The notes under the pieces: generated by a model
What the model was told of the DNA's origin: nothing
What the model saw: only the letters and a program-made list of their open reading frames with translations
The model's database searches: none
Shown here: in pieces, positions 8,548 through 17,041 of the stretch
Numbering within the stretch: the stretch's first letter is position 1
How the letters are laid out: each line of letters starts with the position of its first letter
Made by a program: the position numbers and the translations under genes
Source of the DNA: a virus
Direction: 5' to 3' (one strand)
DNA: 64,000 nt
IMG/VR virus record: IMGVR_UViG_3300023179_000039
Span: 1-64,000 of that record

Positions 8548-8898
8548 TTAAAGCGGCGTTATCGCCATTTTTTTATTGTAAAGTTTTGCAGTCTTTTTAA
8601 TAGGAAGCTGATTAACAAGTTTTTGTAACTCTTTATTTGTTTTGCAAAATGTATTTACAGAATAATCAAAAATTATCTTTCCATTTTGCCCGGTATAAAG
8701 ATCAAAAGGATAAGGAACTTCATAAACAATTTTTTTATTCTTTTTCTCCTCACACAATAAAGTAAAAATGCAAAAAAAGTCTTTAATACAAAATAATATT
8801 AATCTACCTTTTTTAAGTATTTTTGTTTCTATAGAAAATGTAACGGTTTTCTGTAAAAAACCTGTTATTATTTTTTCTATTTCTAACGGTGAAGTCAT
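8548..8898 (-). CDS. Hypothetical protein, 116 aa
   Basis: Not recognised. The protein is Lys- and Phe-rich with alternating hydrophobic strands (KGRLILFCIKDFFCIFTLLC) and then KIVYEVPYPFDLYTGQNGK; a small beta-rich fold is plausible. Its ATG overlaps the stop of the upstream gene (ATGA), so the pair is probably translated together, in a minus-strand run that begins with the clamp-loader and GroES-like genes. Confidence 0.65.
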   Translation of the reverse strand: MTSPLEIEKIITGFLQKTVTFSIETKILKKGRLILFCIKDFFCIFTLLCEEKKNKKIVYEVPYPFDLYTGQNGKIIFDYSVNTFCKTNKELQKLVNQLPIKKTAKLYNKKMAITPL

Positions 8899-9269
8899 GA
8901 GTTCATGAACCTTGTTTTTTCAGTTGACGACATTAATGATAATTTTTTATTAAAGAAATTCCAAAACTGTGATACAGGAATTAAATTTAACATATTACAA
9001 GCAGCCATATTTACACATCTATAGTCTTGCATAAGAATGTCCCACGTTATCAATAGGTCTTTTGCGGTGGGATTATATTTAACTGCGTTAATAGCACGAC
9101 GATAGTTTAAAGCAATTCTTCCTTCCGGGCTATTTAAAAGTGGCAAAGAATTAGTACACAACATTCTTCTCGTTGGTGGAAGCCCTGGCCTTGAACGCCT
9201 TCGGGTAAACTTAATTTCCGCCACGTTGTTTAGAAGAAGATTTTTTAATGTGGCTAGCGACACTTTCAT
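8895..9269 (-). CDS. Hypothetical protein with possible N-terminal SH3-like barrel, 124 aa
   Basis: Residues about 1-50 (LKNLLLNNVAEIKFTRRR, then RRMLCTNSLPLL) resemble the small phage family often described as an SH3-like barrel, with its 'V.F.K..G..R.MRCT' signature. The match is loose. The remainder is helical. The gene overlaps the 3' end of the GroES-like gene by 59 nt. The overlap is kept because the N-terminal motif starts at once and no later start is suitable. Confidence 0.6.
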   Translation of the reverse strand: MKVSLATLKNLLLNNVAEIKFTRRRSRPGLPPTRRMLCTNSLPLLNSPEGRIALNYRRAINAVKYNPTAKDLLITWDILMQDYRCVNMAACNMLNLIPVSQFWNFFNKKLSLMSSTEKTRFMNS

Positions 9270-9669
9270 TATCGTTTCTTACTGAGCAAATACCAAATAT
9301 TCTTTGCTCATTTAGAAAAATTCCTTTTTTAAGGGTACCATAACCATCAATATCAATATTTGCAACCGGTACACCTAGATTATTTGGAAAGCAAACAAAA
9401 TCACCTTTCTTAACATACTTAGCATTAGGGCCGCATAAGATAATTTCGCCTATTCTCCATGCACGCGTATCAGCATTAATAGGAACAACAATACCGTTTC
9501 TCATGATAGATGAGCCGTCAACTGTTTCATCAACAAATTTAACGAGCAGAACATCATCTAATATTGTTTTAAGGTTAAAGCCAAAAAAAACAGAATTAAA
9601 AGAATTTTTAGGTAATTCAGATAAATCTATTAAACTTTTTTGTGTAGGGAGTAAATCTATATCAGCCAT
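9211..9669 (-). CDS. GroES-like co-chaperonin (gp31-type role)
   Basis: A 152-residue protein whose central part reads like GroES: DDVLLVKFVDE (about residues 38-48), GIVVPINADTRAWRIGEIIL, then KKGDFVCFPNNLGVPV. This is the GroES strand order 'D.VLV...E...GGI..P......G.V...G....GD.V.F....G'. T4 gp31 and its analogues replace host GroES so that GroEL can fold gp23. A phage with a large gp23 would use such a protein the same way, though this role is inferred. Residues 1-30 and the basic C-terminal tail (KKSSSKQRGGN) fall outside the GroES core. It lies 12 nt downstream of the gp62 gene. Confidence 0.75.
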   Translation of the reverse strand: MADIDLLPTQKSLIDLSELPKNSFNSVFFGFNLKTILDDVLLVKFVDETVDGSSIMRNGIVVPINADTRAWRIGEIILCGPNAKYVKKGDFVCFPNNLGVPVANIDIDGYGTLKKGIFLNEQRIFGICSVRNDNESVASHIKKSSSKQRGGN

Positions 9670-9681
9670 ATCGTAATTTAA

Positions 9682-10050
9682 TTAGCTGTGTATGGTTTTC
9701 AATGTTTGAATATGATCTTTTATCTCTCTTTGTGAAAGTTCTTTTGCTATAGCTAAAAGCTTTATATTGTCGTTTTCATCTGTCTTTTCAGCTTTTTTGC
9801 GCTTAAAGTAGTTAATTCTTTTATAGGGCATTCTTGTAAAACACGCACAAAATAAATTATATAATTCTTTTTTCGACTCAAATACAGCTAGATATTTGTT
9901 CAAAGTATTACATGTATTTACAGTAGAATTTGAATACATACTAATCCATCTGTTAACCAAGAAAGGTGAAAATTCATTTTCGTCTTCTAGTGTAGTTAAC
10001 TGCTTTTTTTTGGTAAAAAGAATATCTGAAATATAATCAAATATTGTCAT
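9682..10050 (-). CDS. 62: Clamp loader small subunit gp62
   Basis: Subunit A of the T4-type clamp loader, which with gp44 opens the gp45 ring. The 122-residue protein opens with MTIFDYISDILFTKKKQL and then FSPFLVNRWISMYSNS, matching the family pattern 'FDYINAI..TKK......Y.PF.VNR.LS'. A basic segment (RMPYKRINYFKRKKAEK) follows. It is shorter than T4 gp62 (187) but close to marine T4-like versions. Gene 44 is not in this window, and gene 45 is far away on the other strand, so the T4 order 45-44-62 is broken. Its start overlaps the DUF366-like gene upstream by 4 nt. Confidence 0.85.
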   Translation of the reverse strand: MTIFDYISDILFTKKKQLTTLEDENEFSPFLVNRWISMYSNSTVNTCNTLNKYLAVFESKKELYNLFCACFTRMPYKRINYFKRKKAEKTDENDNIKLLAIAKELSQREIKDHIQTLKTIHS

Positions 10051-10637
10051 TTAATTATAACTTTTGATGTAGCTATAAAAATATCATCGTTCATAGCGTA
10101 GAAAAGACTGACAACATCCTTCATAAACAATTCTGCTTGTTCATCTGATAGTTGTGTAGAAAAAGCAAACGCTGGAGCCTTTTTACCTGCATTAATATTA
10201 ATACCGGTATGCCCTAGCGCTACACCGTTATTGGTATACGTTATACTTACCGAGCATTTACCCTTTGTCTGTGTAACGCCGCCCTGGGTATGTTCTTTAT
10301 GTACAATTAAATCATCACCGTCGACCTCAATAGGTGCTTTAAGATATTTTGTACTTAAAATATTTGCAATTTGAGTATTGAATAGTCTTTGCCAAGCTAC
10401 TGCACCAAAGGAATCTATGTAAGGTATTTCCCAGCAGAAATTAATTGCATCTTCGCTGTATATGTAATCTGCATTTAGAATGTCCTCACTATCTATCATT
10501 CCTGCAGCTTCAACATTCATAGGAGCACGAAACGCGACAATATTACCAATTGGCAACGTCTTTTCTTTAAAAAACTTATATGCAAATCTAGAATGAATTA
10601 AATTACCATCATAAACCTTAATATCTTTTAAAATCAT
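10047..10637 (-). CDS. DUF366-like protein
   Basis: A 196-residue protein matching my recollection of the DUF366 family. It has an N-terminal YDGNLIHSRFAYKFF, then IVAFRAPMNVEAAGMIDSED, YSEDAINFCWEIP, and a C-terminal KCSVSITYTNNGVALGHTGI. In DUF366 these correspond to 'YDG.QL....A', 'GD.IVAF.GP..V....MVDLED', 'HFI.E' and 'KLSVSIAT.S....H.GIN'. The family's function is not established to my knowledge. It heads the minus-strand run with gp62 and the GroES-like gene, so early replication-period expression is likely. A -10 element (TATACT) ends 6 nt before the ATG. Confidence 0.75.
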   Translation of the reverse strand: MILKDIKVYDGNLIHSRFAYKFFKEKTLPIGNIVAFRAPMNVEAAGMIDSEDILNADYIYSEDAINFCWEIPYIDSFGAVAWQRLFNTQIANILSTKYLKAPIEVDGDDLIVHKEHTQGGVTQTKGKCSVSITYTNNGVALGHTGININAGKKAPAFAFSTQLSDEQAELFMKDVVSLFYAMNDDIFIATSKVIIK

Positions 10638-10643
10638 GCTGAT

Positions 10644-10649
10644 AGTATA
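10644..10649 (-). promoter_or_regulatory. Sigma70-type -10 element, DUF366-like gene
   Basis: TATACT ends 6 nt before the ATG, the spacing seen at other early genes here. No good -35 at the expected place. Confidence 0.4.
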
Positions 10650-10656
10650 ATGTATA

Positions 10657-11526
10657 TTACTTCTGAATTCCAGAAATTATTCTCATCAAATATCTGCATC
10701 GAGCATCATACGTATGCTTTTTGAGTACAGTATTATATCCATGCTCTTCAATTTCTTTTCTCTTGTCAGGATTGTCTAAATAAAATTTAATCTTTTCTTT
10801 AAGATCGTTTATATCCCTATAAGTTACCAAATCTTTGTCAATATCAAAAAGTTTTTCCAAGCCAGGTGTATGATTAGTAAGTAAAAATGTTTTACAACCT
10901 AATGTTTCAAACGTACGGTAATTTATATCGTTAGCTAGGTTTTTATTTAAATGTATTTTATACGAACAAATAGTTTCAACCATTTTGTTACCGATTACAA
11001 AAATGTCATATTTTGCATTAAATTCTGCTAATTCGTTTATTAAGCTCTGACGCTCTTGAAAGAAACTACCACAAAACCCTACATCAACAGTTTTCTCAAC
11101 GGGTAGAGGTTCAATCAAATCGCTTGGATATGAATTTGGAAACCAATAACAATATCTTGCATATGGAGTAAAGTATGGCAAATATGATTCAGTAGAATTT
11201 AAGTGTATATCAGGTTTAAGATTTTTATTTAAATCTATGTGCATGTTAAGAACGCAATGACTATCTATACTCCAGAAAATTTTTAATTTGTTACTTCTAA
11301 CTATTTTATTAACAGGCAGCCAAGCCGGCGTATAATTTTCAAGAATAAAAATTACATCAGCCCATCTCTCTAATTCATCAAACTCGTTAAACCTAGGATA
11401 ATTTAACCCCCATACTTCTGCACTATTACCCTCAATTTTATTAATAGAATTTTTAAGACACAGAGACTCTCTGAAGTGTCTATTTTCTTCATGCCTTCCA
11501 GCTTCTTGAATAATTAAAAAATTCAT
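10657..11526 (-). CDS. CgeB-like glycosyltransferase (GT-B)
   Basis: A 289-residue protein with the look of CgeB / Glyco_trans_1_2 enzymes. It starts with a Rossmann-like N-terminus MNFLIIQEAGRHEENRHF, and VDVGFCGSFFQERQSLINEL opens the second domain. The C-terminal donor-site region INYRTFETLGCKTFLLTN is followed by TPGLEKLFDIDKDLVTYRD, matching the family's 'R.FE..ACG...L.......L...F..G.E...Y'. It lies last in a run of four overlapping glycosyltransferase genes (4-nt overlaps). The acceptor is unknown: modified phage DNA, virion protein or host surface sugar are all possible. Confidence 0.85.
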   Translation of the reverse strand: MNFLIIQEAGRHEENRHFRESLCLKNSINKIEGNSAEVWGLNYPRFNEFDELERWADVIFILENYTPAWLPVNKIVRSNKLKIFWSIDSHCVLNMHIDLNKNLKPDIHLNSTESYLPYFTPYARYCYWFPNSYPSDLIEPLPVEKTVDVGFCGSFFQERQSLINELAEFNAKYDIFVIGNKMVETICSYKIHLNKNLANDINYRTFETLGCKTFLLTNHTPGLEKLFDIDKDLVTYRDINDLKEKIKFYLDNPDKRKEIEEHGYNTVLKKHTYDARCRYLMRIISGIQK

Positions 11527-12257
11527 CTCGGTAAATTGTTAGCAATTAAAGCTTCTTCTAGCATACCTAAATGCTCAGGATGTGTTGGTTGATCGTCTTC
11601 ACTGTACTGGCATCCAGTAAATGTGCACATTTCTCTACCACCATATCCGTTTACTTTTATTTTTTTTCTAGGTAATGGCCAAGGCTTTTTATCAAAAAAT
11701 TCATCATGTACAGTTTTATCTTCTGTAAATCTAGGGTAAATAAGAGCAGTAATTAATCTTTGGTCGTACCCATGATTACTTGGCATTTTGTGAGGTAAGA
11801 GTATTTCCTTTACATCTCTTAGCTTGTCGCCTTTAACACCCCACATACCACCTAGCATCATATGGTGAGTAGGGCTAGGTCCGTGCCAAGGATGATCTCT
11901 CATTATATGCAAGCCTGTTCCTTCTTTAATCCATTCATTAACCGCTGCGGCTTCTCTTGCATCGACGCGTGAATCTGTGTCTCTAAAAATAGCATATTCA
12001 ACTCTTTCATCTGAGGGCGGAAAGAATCTGTAGTTCATAAAATAAGCATCATCAATATCTTCTACAACTAAAATTGTGGCTCCCTTATCTTTTAGTTCAA
12101 CTAAAAGGTCTCTTGGTATTGTTGGGGAAACGTAAAACCAAATCTCCCACCCTGGATAAAACTCTTTACATAAATCTACATTTTTTAACGCGCCTATCCT
12201 GTAATGATTGCGAACTCCATAGAGGCAAAAGCTAACCACACGAATTGAATTCTTCAT
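11523..12257 (-). CDS. Glycosyltransferase-like protein, 244 aa
   Basis: Resembles a GT-A-type family common in marine T4-like phages. Residues about 1-30 (IRVVSFCLYGVRNHYRIGAL) lead to YAIFRDTDSRVDAREAAAV, whose D-x-D (DTDS, about residue 95) is a likely metal/sugar-nucleotide site. HHMMLGGMWGVKG and NHGYDQRLITALIYPRF follow, as in that family. Overlaps both neighbours by 4 nt (ATGA), so it is translated as part of the four-gene set. The substrate cannot be predicted. Confidence 0.75.
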   Translation of the reverse strand: MKNSIRVVSFCLYGVRNHYRIGALKNVDLCKEFYPGWEIWFYVSPTIPRDLLVELKDKGATILVVEDIDDAYFMNYRFFPPSDERVEYAIFRDTDSRVDAREAAAVNEWIKEGTGLHIMRDHPWHGPSPTHHMMLGGMWGVKGDKLRDVKEILLPHKMPSNHGYDQRLITALIYPRFTEDKTVHDEFFDKKPWPLPRKKIKVNGYGGREMCTFTGCQYSEDDQPTHPEHLGMLEEALIANNLPR

Positions 12258-12994
12258 TGTATTTTAGAAATATCAGGGTCAATATTTAATAGCTTTTGCC
12301 ACATTCTAGCTTCTTTAATACGATCATCAAAAAGCTTGGGCCATATTTGATCAGAATATTCTTTATTTTCACCTTCACTGTCACGTAAATGCTGAGCAAC
12401 TTTATCAAACTTCGATGTACCAAATACCCAATTGTTATGTGTTATTGTAATATCTTCTCTATAAACTTTTCTATTAAAAGCTGTATAGATATTATCTAAC
12501 CATTGATCTATCCAATTACGAGCAAATTCTTCGCGCATAAAATAACCTGTTTGCTCCATATAAAACCTATGAATAAAAATCCAAGATGCGAATTTATCAC
12601 GCCTATGCCCATCATAACCACATACCAATTTAAATTTATCTGGGCAATTCTTTTCATTAAATTCTTCTAAAATTTTTTCATCCCAATCGTCTGTTGTAAA
12701 AACCATGTCGTCACCCAGCATTGAAATAACTTCTTCTGTACTATTTTTAGCTAAATAATTCCAAAGATATCCTAGACTAAGTCTTCCAGTAGGATTTTTT
12801 GGTATTGTAATTATCTTTAAATTGTTAATAGCTTTAGCGAGCTTGTTACATCTTGGTAGGGTAGAGTCGTCTTCATCGAGACCCATGTAGAGGGTATAGT
12901 TATCAGGGTTTTTACATTTTGCTAACGCAGATACTAAGAAATTAATCTTATTATTCATTCTTTCTTTTGTAGGTAATAGTAGAGCTATTTTCAT
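12254..12994 (-). CDS. GT-A fold glycosyltransferase-like protein, 246 aa
   Basis: N-terminus MKIALLLPTKERMNN is the first strand of GT2-type enzymes. YMGLDEDDSTLPRC and VISMLGDDMVFTTDDWDEKI provide acidic clusters where a DxD motif would bind metal and UDP/GDP-sugar. The C-terminal half (FASWIFIHRFYMEQTGYF) would form the acceptor side. Part of the coupled four-gene glycosyltransferase cluster. Confidence 0.75.
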   Translation of the reverse strand: MKIALLLPTKERMNNKINFLVSALAKCKNPDNYTLYMGLDEDDSTLPRCNKLAKAINNLKIITIPKNPTGRLSLGYLWNYLAKNSTEEVISMLGDDMVFTTDDWDEKILEEFNEKNCPDKFKLVCGYDGHRRDKFASWIFIHRFYMEQTGYFMREEFARNWIDQWLDNIYTAFNRKVYREDITITHNNWVFGTSKFDKVAQHLRDSEGENKEYSDQIWPKLFDDRIKEARMWQKLLNIDPDISKIQ

Positions 12995-13788
12995 GGTTTA
13001 ATCTTTTTAAGAAATTTAAATATATCTTCTTGTTTTGTATCGGGTACAGCTCCTTGCCATGCAGGTAAATAATTATGCTTTTTTTGAAAAAGTAAAGCTC
13101 CTTTTTTAATGTTTTCTTGCCAATCAGATCTTGGTCTTATAGAACTGCTATATTCAGAGCATTCAAGCTCTTCAAGCAATTCATAACTGTTAGCTAAATC
13201 AGGCCAATTCCAATATGGCGTACAAAAGCCAGCTTTTGCTATTCTATAGCTATGTTCAACATGTTCAAAGGCATTAGTAAAATCTTCATCAATTAGACCA
13301 ACTTTATTTAAAGTATTTTTTGAATAATAACAAAAAGCGCCAACGCTATGCGCATTGAAAGCTAGCTTAAATGTTTTGTAATCTACAATAAATTTAGGGG
13401 TTGGCTTACCTTTTGAAATACCTCCCCGGTTGGCCGGGCCATGGTAACCAAAACAAAAATGCTCAATACCACTAATTTTACTAGCATTAATATATTTTTC
13501 AAAAACCGTAGTATCTTTGATAATAATATCATCTTCTATTATAAAAATATGATCACATTCTTCATCAAGTAAAAACTTTAAGAGTTTATTTTTTGACTTA
13601 CCTACACCTAAATTTTCTTTGTTATGTATGTAAGTAAAAATTTTCTCATCTTTAAGCTTATCTATATCCTCAAAATCAGATCCATCATTAACAATAACTA
13701 GCGAATCTACATTAGGTATTGATCTAAAACATTTAAGAAAGAAGCTTGGTCTATTGCAAGTAACTATGCCTACACCTATTTTACCCAT
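12991..13788 (-). CDS. Family 2 glycosyltransferase
   Basis: A 265-residue GT2 enzyme. MGKIGVGIVTCNRPSFFLKC at the N-terminus, VIVNDGSDFED around residue 32 and HIFIIEDDIII (about 80-90) are the standard donor-binding strands, the last carrying the DxD-like acidic pair. HYGP-like FGYHGPANRGG follows. First gene of the minus-strand glycosyltransferase cluster. It diverges from the fibre-like gene at 13821. A weak -10 (TATTAA) ends 6 nt before the ATG. Confidence 0.85.
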   Translation of the reverse strand: MGKIGVGIVTCNRPSFFLKCFRSIPNVDSLVIVNDGSDFEDIDKLKDEKIFTYIHNKENLGVGKSKNKLLKFLLDEECDHIFIIEDDIIIKDTTVFEKYINASKISGIEHFCFGYHGPANRGGISKGKPTPKFIVDYKTFKLAFNAHSVGAFCYYSKNTLNKVGLIDEDFTNAFEHVEHSYRIAKAGFCTPYWNWPDLANSYELLEELECSEYSSSIRPRSDWQENIKKGALLFQKKHNYLPAWQGAVPDTKQEDIFKFLKKIKP

Positions 13789-13806
13789 ATAATTTTAATA
13801 TTATAT

Positions 13807-13814
13807 AATAAATA
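13807..13814 (+). promoter_or_regulatory. Late promoter octamer, fibre-like gene
   Basis: AATAAATA ends 6 nt before the ATG at 13821. Confidence 0.6.
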
Positions 13815-13820
13815 ATAACG

Positions 13821-14531
13821 ATGGCAATAAACACTTCTAACAGCAACTATGTAAATATCAGTAATCTTCCTCAAGCACAAGAGGCAATAGATACTGATCT
13901 AATAATTTTGCAAACAGAGAACGGTACTCAAACTATAACGTTTGGTGACTTTAATGTTGTAAAAACAGATGCTGCTGGTAATGCTACGATTGTAGGTAAT
14001 GTTACCGGAGCTAACGCTACTTTTAGTACGTTGTCAGCTAGCAATTATATAAAGACTTTAAATTATTACGCAGGTAATAATACAAAAGGCATCTATGCGC
14101 CAAATGCTTTTTACAACAGATTTACTATTAATGCAGGGTTAATAACTTCTGCAGATATTAATCTAGGATCTCCGGAATATGTTAACATTACGCAAGTAGT
14201 ATTACCATCTCTAACTGGTTGGCAAGACACGCAATATAAGAAGATTATTGACATTAATAACAATTCTGCAACAATTCTAGCTAATTATTCTTATGTGCCT
14301 GTTGAAATTATTAATTTTTATCAATCATATCCACAAATTGCATCTTCCTCACTAAACGGTACACATTTCATGCTAACAGCCACATCTAGATTATCTTCCA
14401 TGCCCTACCTTACCGATTTAAATAATGATCTATATAGATCTAATACAAACAATTTGTATTTTAGAATTAATTTAGGTTACGTTGTACCGCAAAACACTGT
14501 AATTAATTGGCGACTTCTTTACACGTATTAA
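13821..14531 (+). CDS. Virion fibre-like structural protein, 236 aa
   Basis: Probable late virion protein. The N-terminus (YVNISNLPQAQEAIDTD, then LIILQTENGTQTITFGDF) resembles the short attachment domain of phage fibre proteins that start 'vtIS.L......D.l......T..i'. The protein at 40284 starts in the same style. Residues 50-65 (AAGNATIVGNVTGANATF) look like a triple-helix or linker segment, and the C-terminal 150 residues look beta-rich. No host-binding domain is recognised. It has its own late octamer and is convergent with the small gene at 14528-14737. Confidence 0.65.
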   Translation: MAINTSNSNYVNISNLPQAQEAIDTDLIILQTENGTQTITFGDFNVVKTDAAGNATIVGNVTGANATFSTLSASNYIKTLNYYAGNNTKGIYAPNAFYNRFTINAGLITSADINLGSPEYVNITQVVLPSLTGWQDTQYKKIIDINNNSATILANYSYVPVEIINFYQSYPQIASSSLNGTHFMLTATSRLSSMPYLTDLNNDLYRSNTNNLYFRINLGYVVPQNTVINWRLLYTY

Positions 14532-14737
14532 CGTGTATGGAACATTAATGCTTTATTAATACGCGCTAAAGCTATTCTTGGATGCAATCCTTCATCTAGT
14601 AATCTCTTATATTCCGTCTTGAACGATTTTACAAAGTCTTCTGATAGTCTGAAGTTTTTAGGGTAAAATTCTTTTTTAACTGTTTTTAAGTATTTAAAGC
14701 TTTCTAGAAGCTTGTCTACATTATCATTAAACGTCAT
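14528..14737 (-). CDS. Hypothetical small late protein, 69 aa
   Basis: Not recognised. Helical and basic, with FRLSEDFVKSFKTEYKRLLD and HPRIALARINKAL. The octamer GATAAATA ends 5 nt before the ATG, which is the main support for expression. Convergent with the fibre-like gene, overlapping it by 4 nt at the stops. Confidence 0.6.
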   Translation of the reverse strand: MTFNDNVDKLLESFKYLKTVKKEFYPKNFRLSEDFVKSFKTEYKRLLDEGLHPRIALARINKALMFHTR

Positions 14738-14742
14738 TAAAA

Positions 14743-14750
14743 TATTTATC
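14743..14750 (-). promoter_or_regulatory. Late promoter octamer, 69-aa gene
   Basis: GATAAATA ends 5 nt before the ATG at 14737. It lies within the 3' end of the upstream ATPase gene. Confidence 0.6.
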
Positions 14751-15483
14751 TGCCGGTAATGATTTTTTTCCTTATCTTTTGCTCTTCTTTTTCTTCAACT
14801 AACGCACTTTTCTGCACTCTAAGTAATTTCTCCATTTCGTCAATGTTTTTAGGGTCTAATACACTAGATTGATCATCAATTAATTCGCCTTTTTCATCAA
14901 GGTAAAATTTAATCATTTCTACACGCTGTTCTGGTGTACCAAAGATTTCTATAATAGGTGGTCGGTCATCATCAGCCATAAAAGGGCAAACACTATGACG
15001 CATTAAATTATATTCAATTCCTTTAAAAATATTATCTATTTCATTAATAAACTCTTTATCGATTTCGCGTGTTTCTTTTAACTCTACTTTAACAGGAGCC
15101 ACTTTTGTAATAGGAAGATAGAAAATAATATCAATAGACTTCATACTCTCTTTTACTAAAGGAATACATTTTTTAATAAATTCACTATCAATATCAGAGC
15201 TCTGCTTGTCTTCAGCCCAAAGCGAGTGCACAAGATTATCTAGCGGGCAGCGATCAAAAACAATTTTATCACCTTTTTCTGTGTGTTGAATATCGTCAAT
15301 AAGGCAATTTAAAATTTTCCATTGTCCATCCTTATCAACTTCTTTGTTAATTTTTATTTTCTCTTTTTTTAGAAGAGCACGATATGATTCGTCTGATCTT
15401 TTGTATGAGGGCCAATTTTTAATAATATCATTAACTAGTGTACTTTTACCCTGACATGCAGCGCCGCTAATAGCTATTCTCAT
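14746..15483 (-). CDS. P-loop NTPase / AAA_28-type (NadR-like) kinase
   Basis: A 245-residue P-loop protein: MRIAISGAACQGKSTLVNDI places a Walker A (GAACQGKST) at the N-terminus. KIVFDRCPLDNLVHSLWAED carries the family's 'DR...D...Y' like acidic motif. This fits AAA_28 / NadR-type nucleoside or nicotinamide riboside kinases; the substrate is not certain. An upstream in-frame ATG at 15516 would overlap queE. The ATG at 15483 starts directly on the first beta strand and is preferred. The C-terminal 60 residues are charged and helical. Confidence 0.75.
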   Translation of the reverse strand: MRIAISGAACQGKSTLVNDIIKNWPSYKRSDESYRALLKKEKIKINKEVDKDGQWKILNCLIDDIQHTEKGDKIVFDRCPLDNLVHSLWAEDKQSSDIDSEFIKKCIPLVKESMKSIDIIFYLPITKVAPVKVELKETREIDKEFINEIDNIFKGIEYNLMRHSVCPFMADDDRPPIIEIFGTPEQRVEMIKFYLDEKGELIDDQSSVLDPKNIDEMEKLLRVQKSALVEEKEEQKIRKKIITGR

Positions 15484-15484
15484 A

Positions 15485-16222
15485 TTATACTTTAAGTGCT
15501 TTATTCCAAATAACAAGCTGCAGTCTGGGACTAAACTTAAAGTTATACTTTTTGCAAAGCTCAGCTACTAAACCAACCTTTTCTGTATGTTCATCTCTAC
15601 TACCACAACACGGCATAAGCCATACTCTGTCGTTTGGTATATTAAATTTTATAACATATTGTTCGAGAATTTCATTAATATCTGACTCATTATTAATGAC
15701 AAATTTGAATCCGGATTTATGCTCAACGTGCCATTTGAGAACTTCTGGTTTATATCTTTTTTCAATAGGATCGCCATTATTAGAAAGCTTTGGCGATGTA
15801 GTAAATGTCGCCTTCCAGTCAACCCACTGATGATCGGGTATAATTGTTGCGTTTGTCTCAAAGTCAATTCTTGGTAAAAATCCGAATCTAAAAATAAACT
15901 GATCAACTAGTTCAAGTAACGCTTTTTGTTGAATAAGAGGCTCGCCACCAGTTATTTTCCATATAGCACCATCCTTAAGGCGACAGTTATAACTATTTTG
16001 TGCCATATATTCAAAAACGTCATCAAACGTCATGCGATTTTTAACTGACCAGCTTATAAAGCTATCGCAGCCGTTAGGTGAATCAGCTGATGCAAACCCT
16101 TTACACGTTAAATTACACATTGAAAGGCGCATAAAAACTGAAGGATGTCCAACATATTCACCTTCACCTTCTAAAGTATAGAAAAGCTTGTCATCGCTTA
16201 AGAAAATAGTCTGTTCGCTCAT
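15485..16222 (-). CDS. queE: 7-carboxy-7-deazaguanine synthase QueE
   Basis: Radical SAM enzyme that converts 6-carboxy-tetrahydropterin to 7-carboxy-7-deazaguanine, third step to preQ0. The N-terminus LFYTLEGEGEYVGHPSVFMR is typical of QueE. The cluster cysteines are C36, C40 and C52, spaced C-x3-C-x11-C because an insert (KGFASADSPNG) replaces the usual x2. Similar odd spacings occur in some QueE families. KITGGEPL (about residues 88-95) is the SAM-binding GGEP motif, and FETNAT follows. With folE, queD and queC also in this window the full preQ0 route is present. Confidence 0.92.
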   Translation of the reverse strand: MSEQTIFLSDDKLFYTLEGEGEYVGHPSVFMRLSMCNLTCKGFASADSPNGCDSFISWSVKNRMTFDDVFEYMAQNSYNCRLKDGAIWKITGGEPLIQQKALLELVDQFIFRFGFLPRIDFETNATIIPDHQWVDWKATFTTSPKLSNNGDPIEKRYKPEVLKWHVEHKSGFKFVINNESDINEILEQYVIKFNIPNDRVWLMPCCGSRDEHTEKVGLVAELCKKYNFKFSPRLQLVIWNKALKV

Positions 16223-16291
16223 ATAGTTCTATATTAATAGATATTTTTACTAATTCCATTTAATTATATATGACAAAAAAGCTTTATCAAG

Positions 16292-16299
16292 AATAAATA
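16292..16299 (+). promoter_or_regulatory. Late-type octamer, phoH
   Basis: AATAAATA ends 7 nt before the phoH ATG. Confidence 0.5.
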
Positions 16300-16306
16300 A
16301 TTATAG

Positions 16307-17041
16307 ATGTCGAAGAAAGACAGACAGCTTAAAAAAGCTGCCCGCGAAGATAAACAGCTTATTAAATCGGATATTTTTCTCAATTTTAAAGTAGAGCAAA
16401 AGTTCCATTTTAACGAGCATCATAAAGCTTTTGTAGACAAAGCTTTTGATGACAATTCTCATATAATATTTTGCGACGGCCCTGCAGGATCATCTAAAAC
16501 ATACTGTGCAACATATGTTGCTCTGTCTATGCTAAGAGATAAAAAGATAGATGAAGTTATCTACATAAGAAGTATAGTAGAATCAGCTACTAGAAAACTG
16601 GGAAGTCTTCCGGGAGAAGTAGACGACAAATTCAAACCATGGAGTATACCTCTAATAGAGAAATGTGATGAATTAGTTGGTAAACAAATTACTAATATGC
16701 TTTTCGAAAGTGAATATATTAAATGTACACCTGTTAATTTCTTGAGAGGCGCTACCTTTTCTAACAGTGTAGTCATTGTTGATGAGGCACAAAATTTAGA
16801 GCATAGTGAATTGGTAACTATTTTAACCAGATATGGTCGTAATTGTAAGCTGTTTGTTATAGGTGATTCTTTACAATCTGATATTCAAAAATCCGGATTT
16901 AAGAACATAATGAGCGGGTTTGATTCTAAAGAAAGTGATGAACACGGAATACATGTATTCCATTTCACAGAAGATGACATTACGAGAAGTAAGTTACTAA
17001 AATTTATTGTTAAAGTAATAGCAACTATAAAACCGAAATAA
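16307..17041 (+). CDS. phoH: PhoH-like P-loop ATPase
   Basis: A 244-residue PhoH-family protein. Walker A is GPAGSSKT (residues 58-65), then IRSIVESATRKLGSLPGEVD, the signature after it. FLRGATFSNSVVIVDEAQN holds Walker B (DEAQ, about 159-162), and FVIGDSLQSD is the sensor strand. PhoH is one of the commonest accessory genes in marine phages; its role is not settled (RNA-directed ATPase and phosphate-stress roles have been proposed). The basic N-terminal 25 residues are extra to the core. A late-type octamer precedes it. Confidence 0.93.
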   Translation: MSKKDRQLKKAAREDKQLIKSDIFLNFKVEQKFHFNEHHKAFVDKAFDDNSHIIFCDGPAGSSKTYCATYVALSMLRDKKIDEVIYIRSIVESATRKLGSLPGEVDDKFKPWSIPLIEKCDELVGKQITNMLFESEYIKCTPVNFLRGATFSNSVVIVDEAQNLEHSELVTILTRYGRNCKLFVIGDSLQSDIQKSGFKNIMSGFDSKESDEHGIHVFHFTEDDITRSKLLKFIVKVIATIKPK

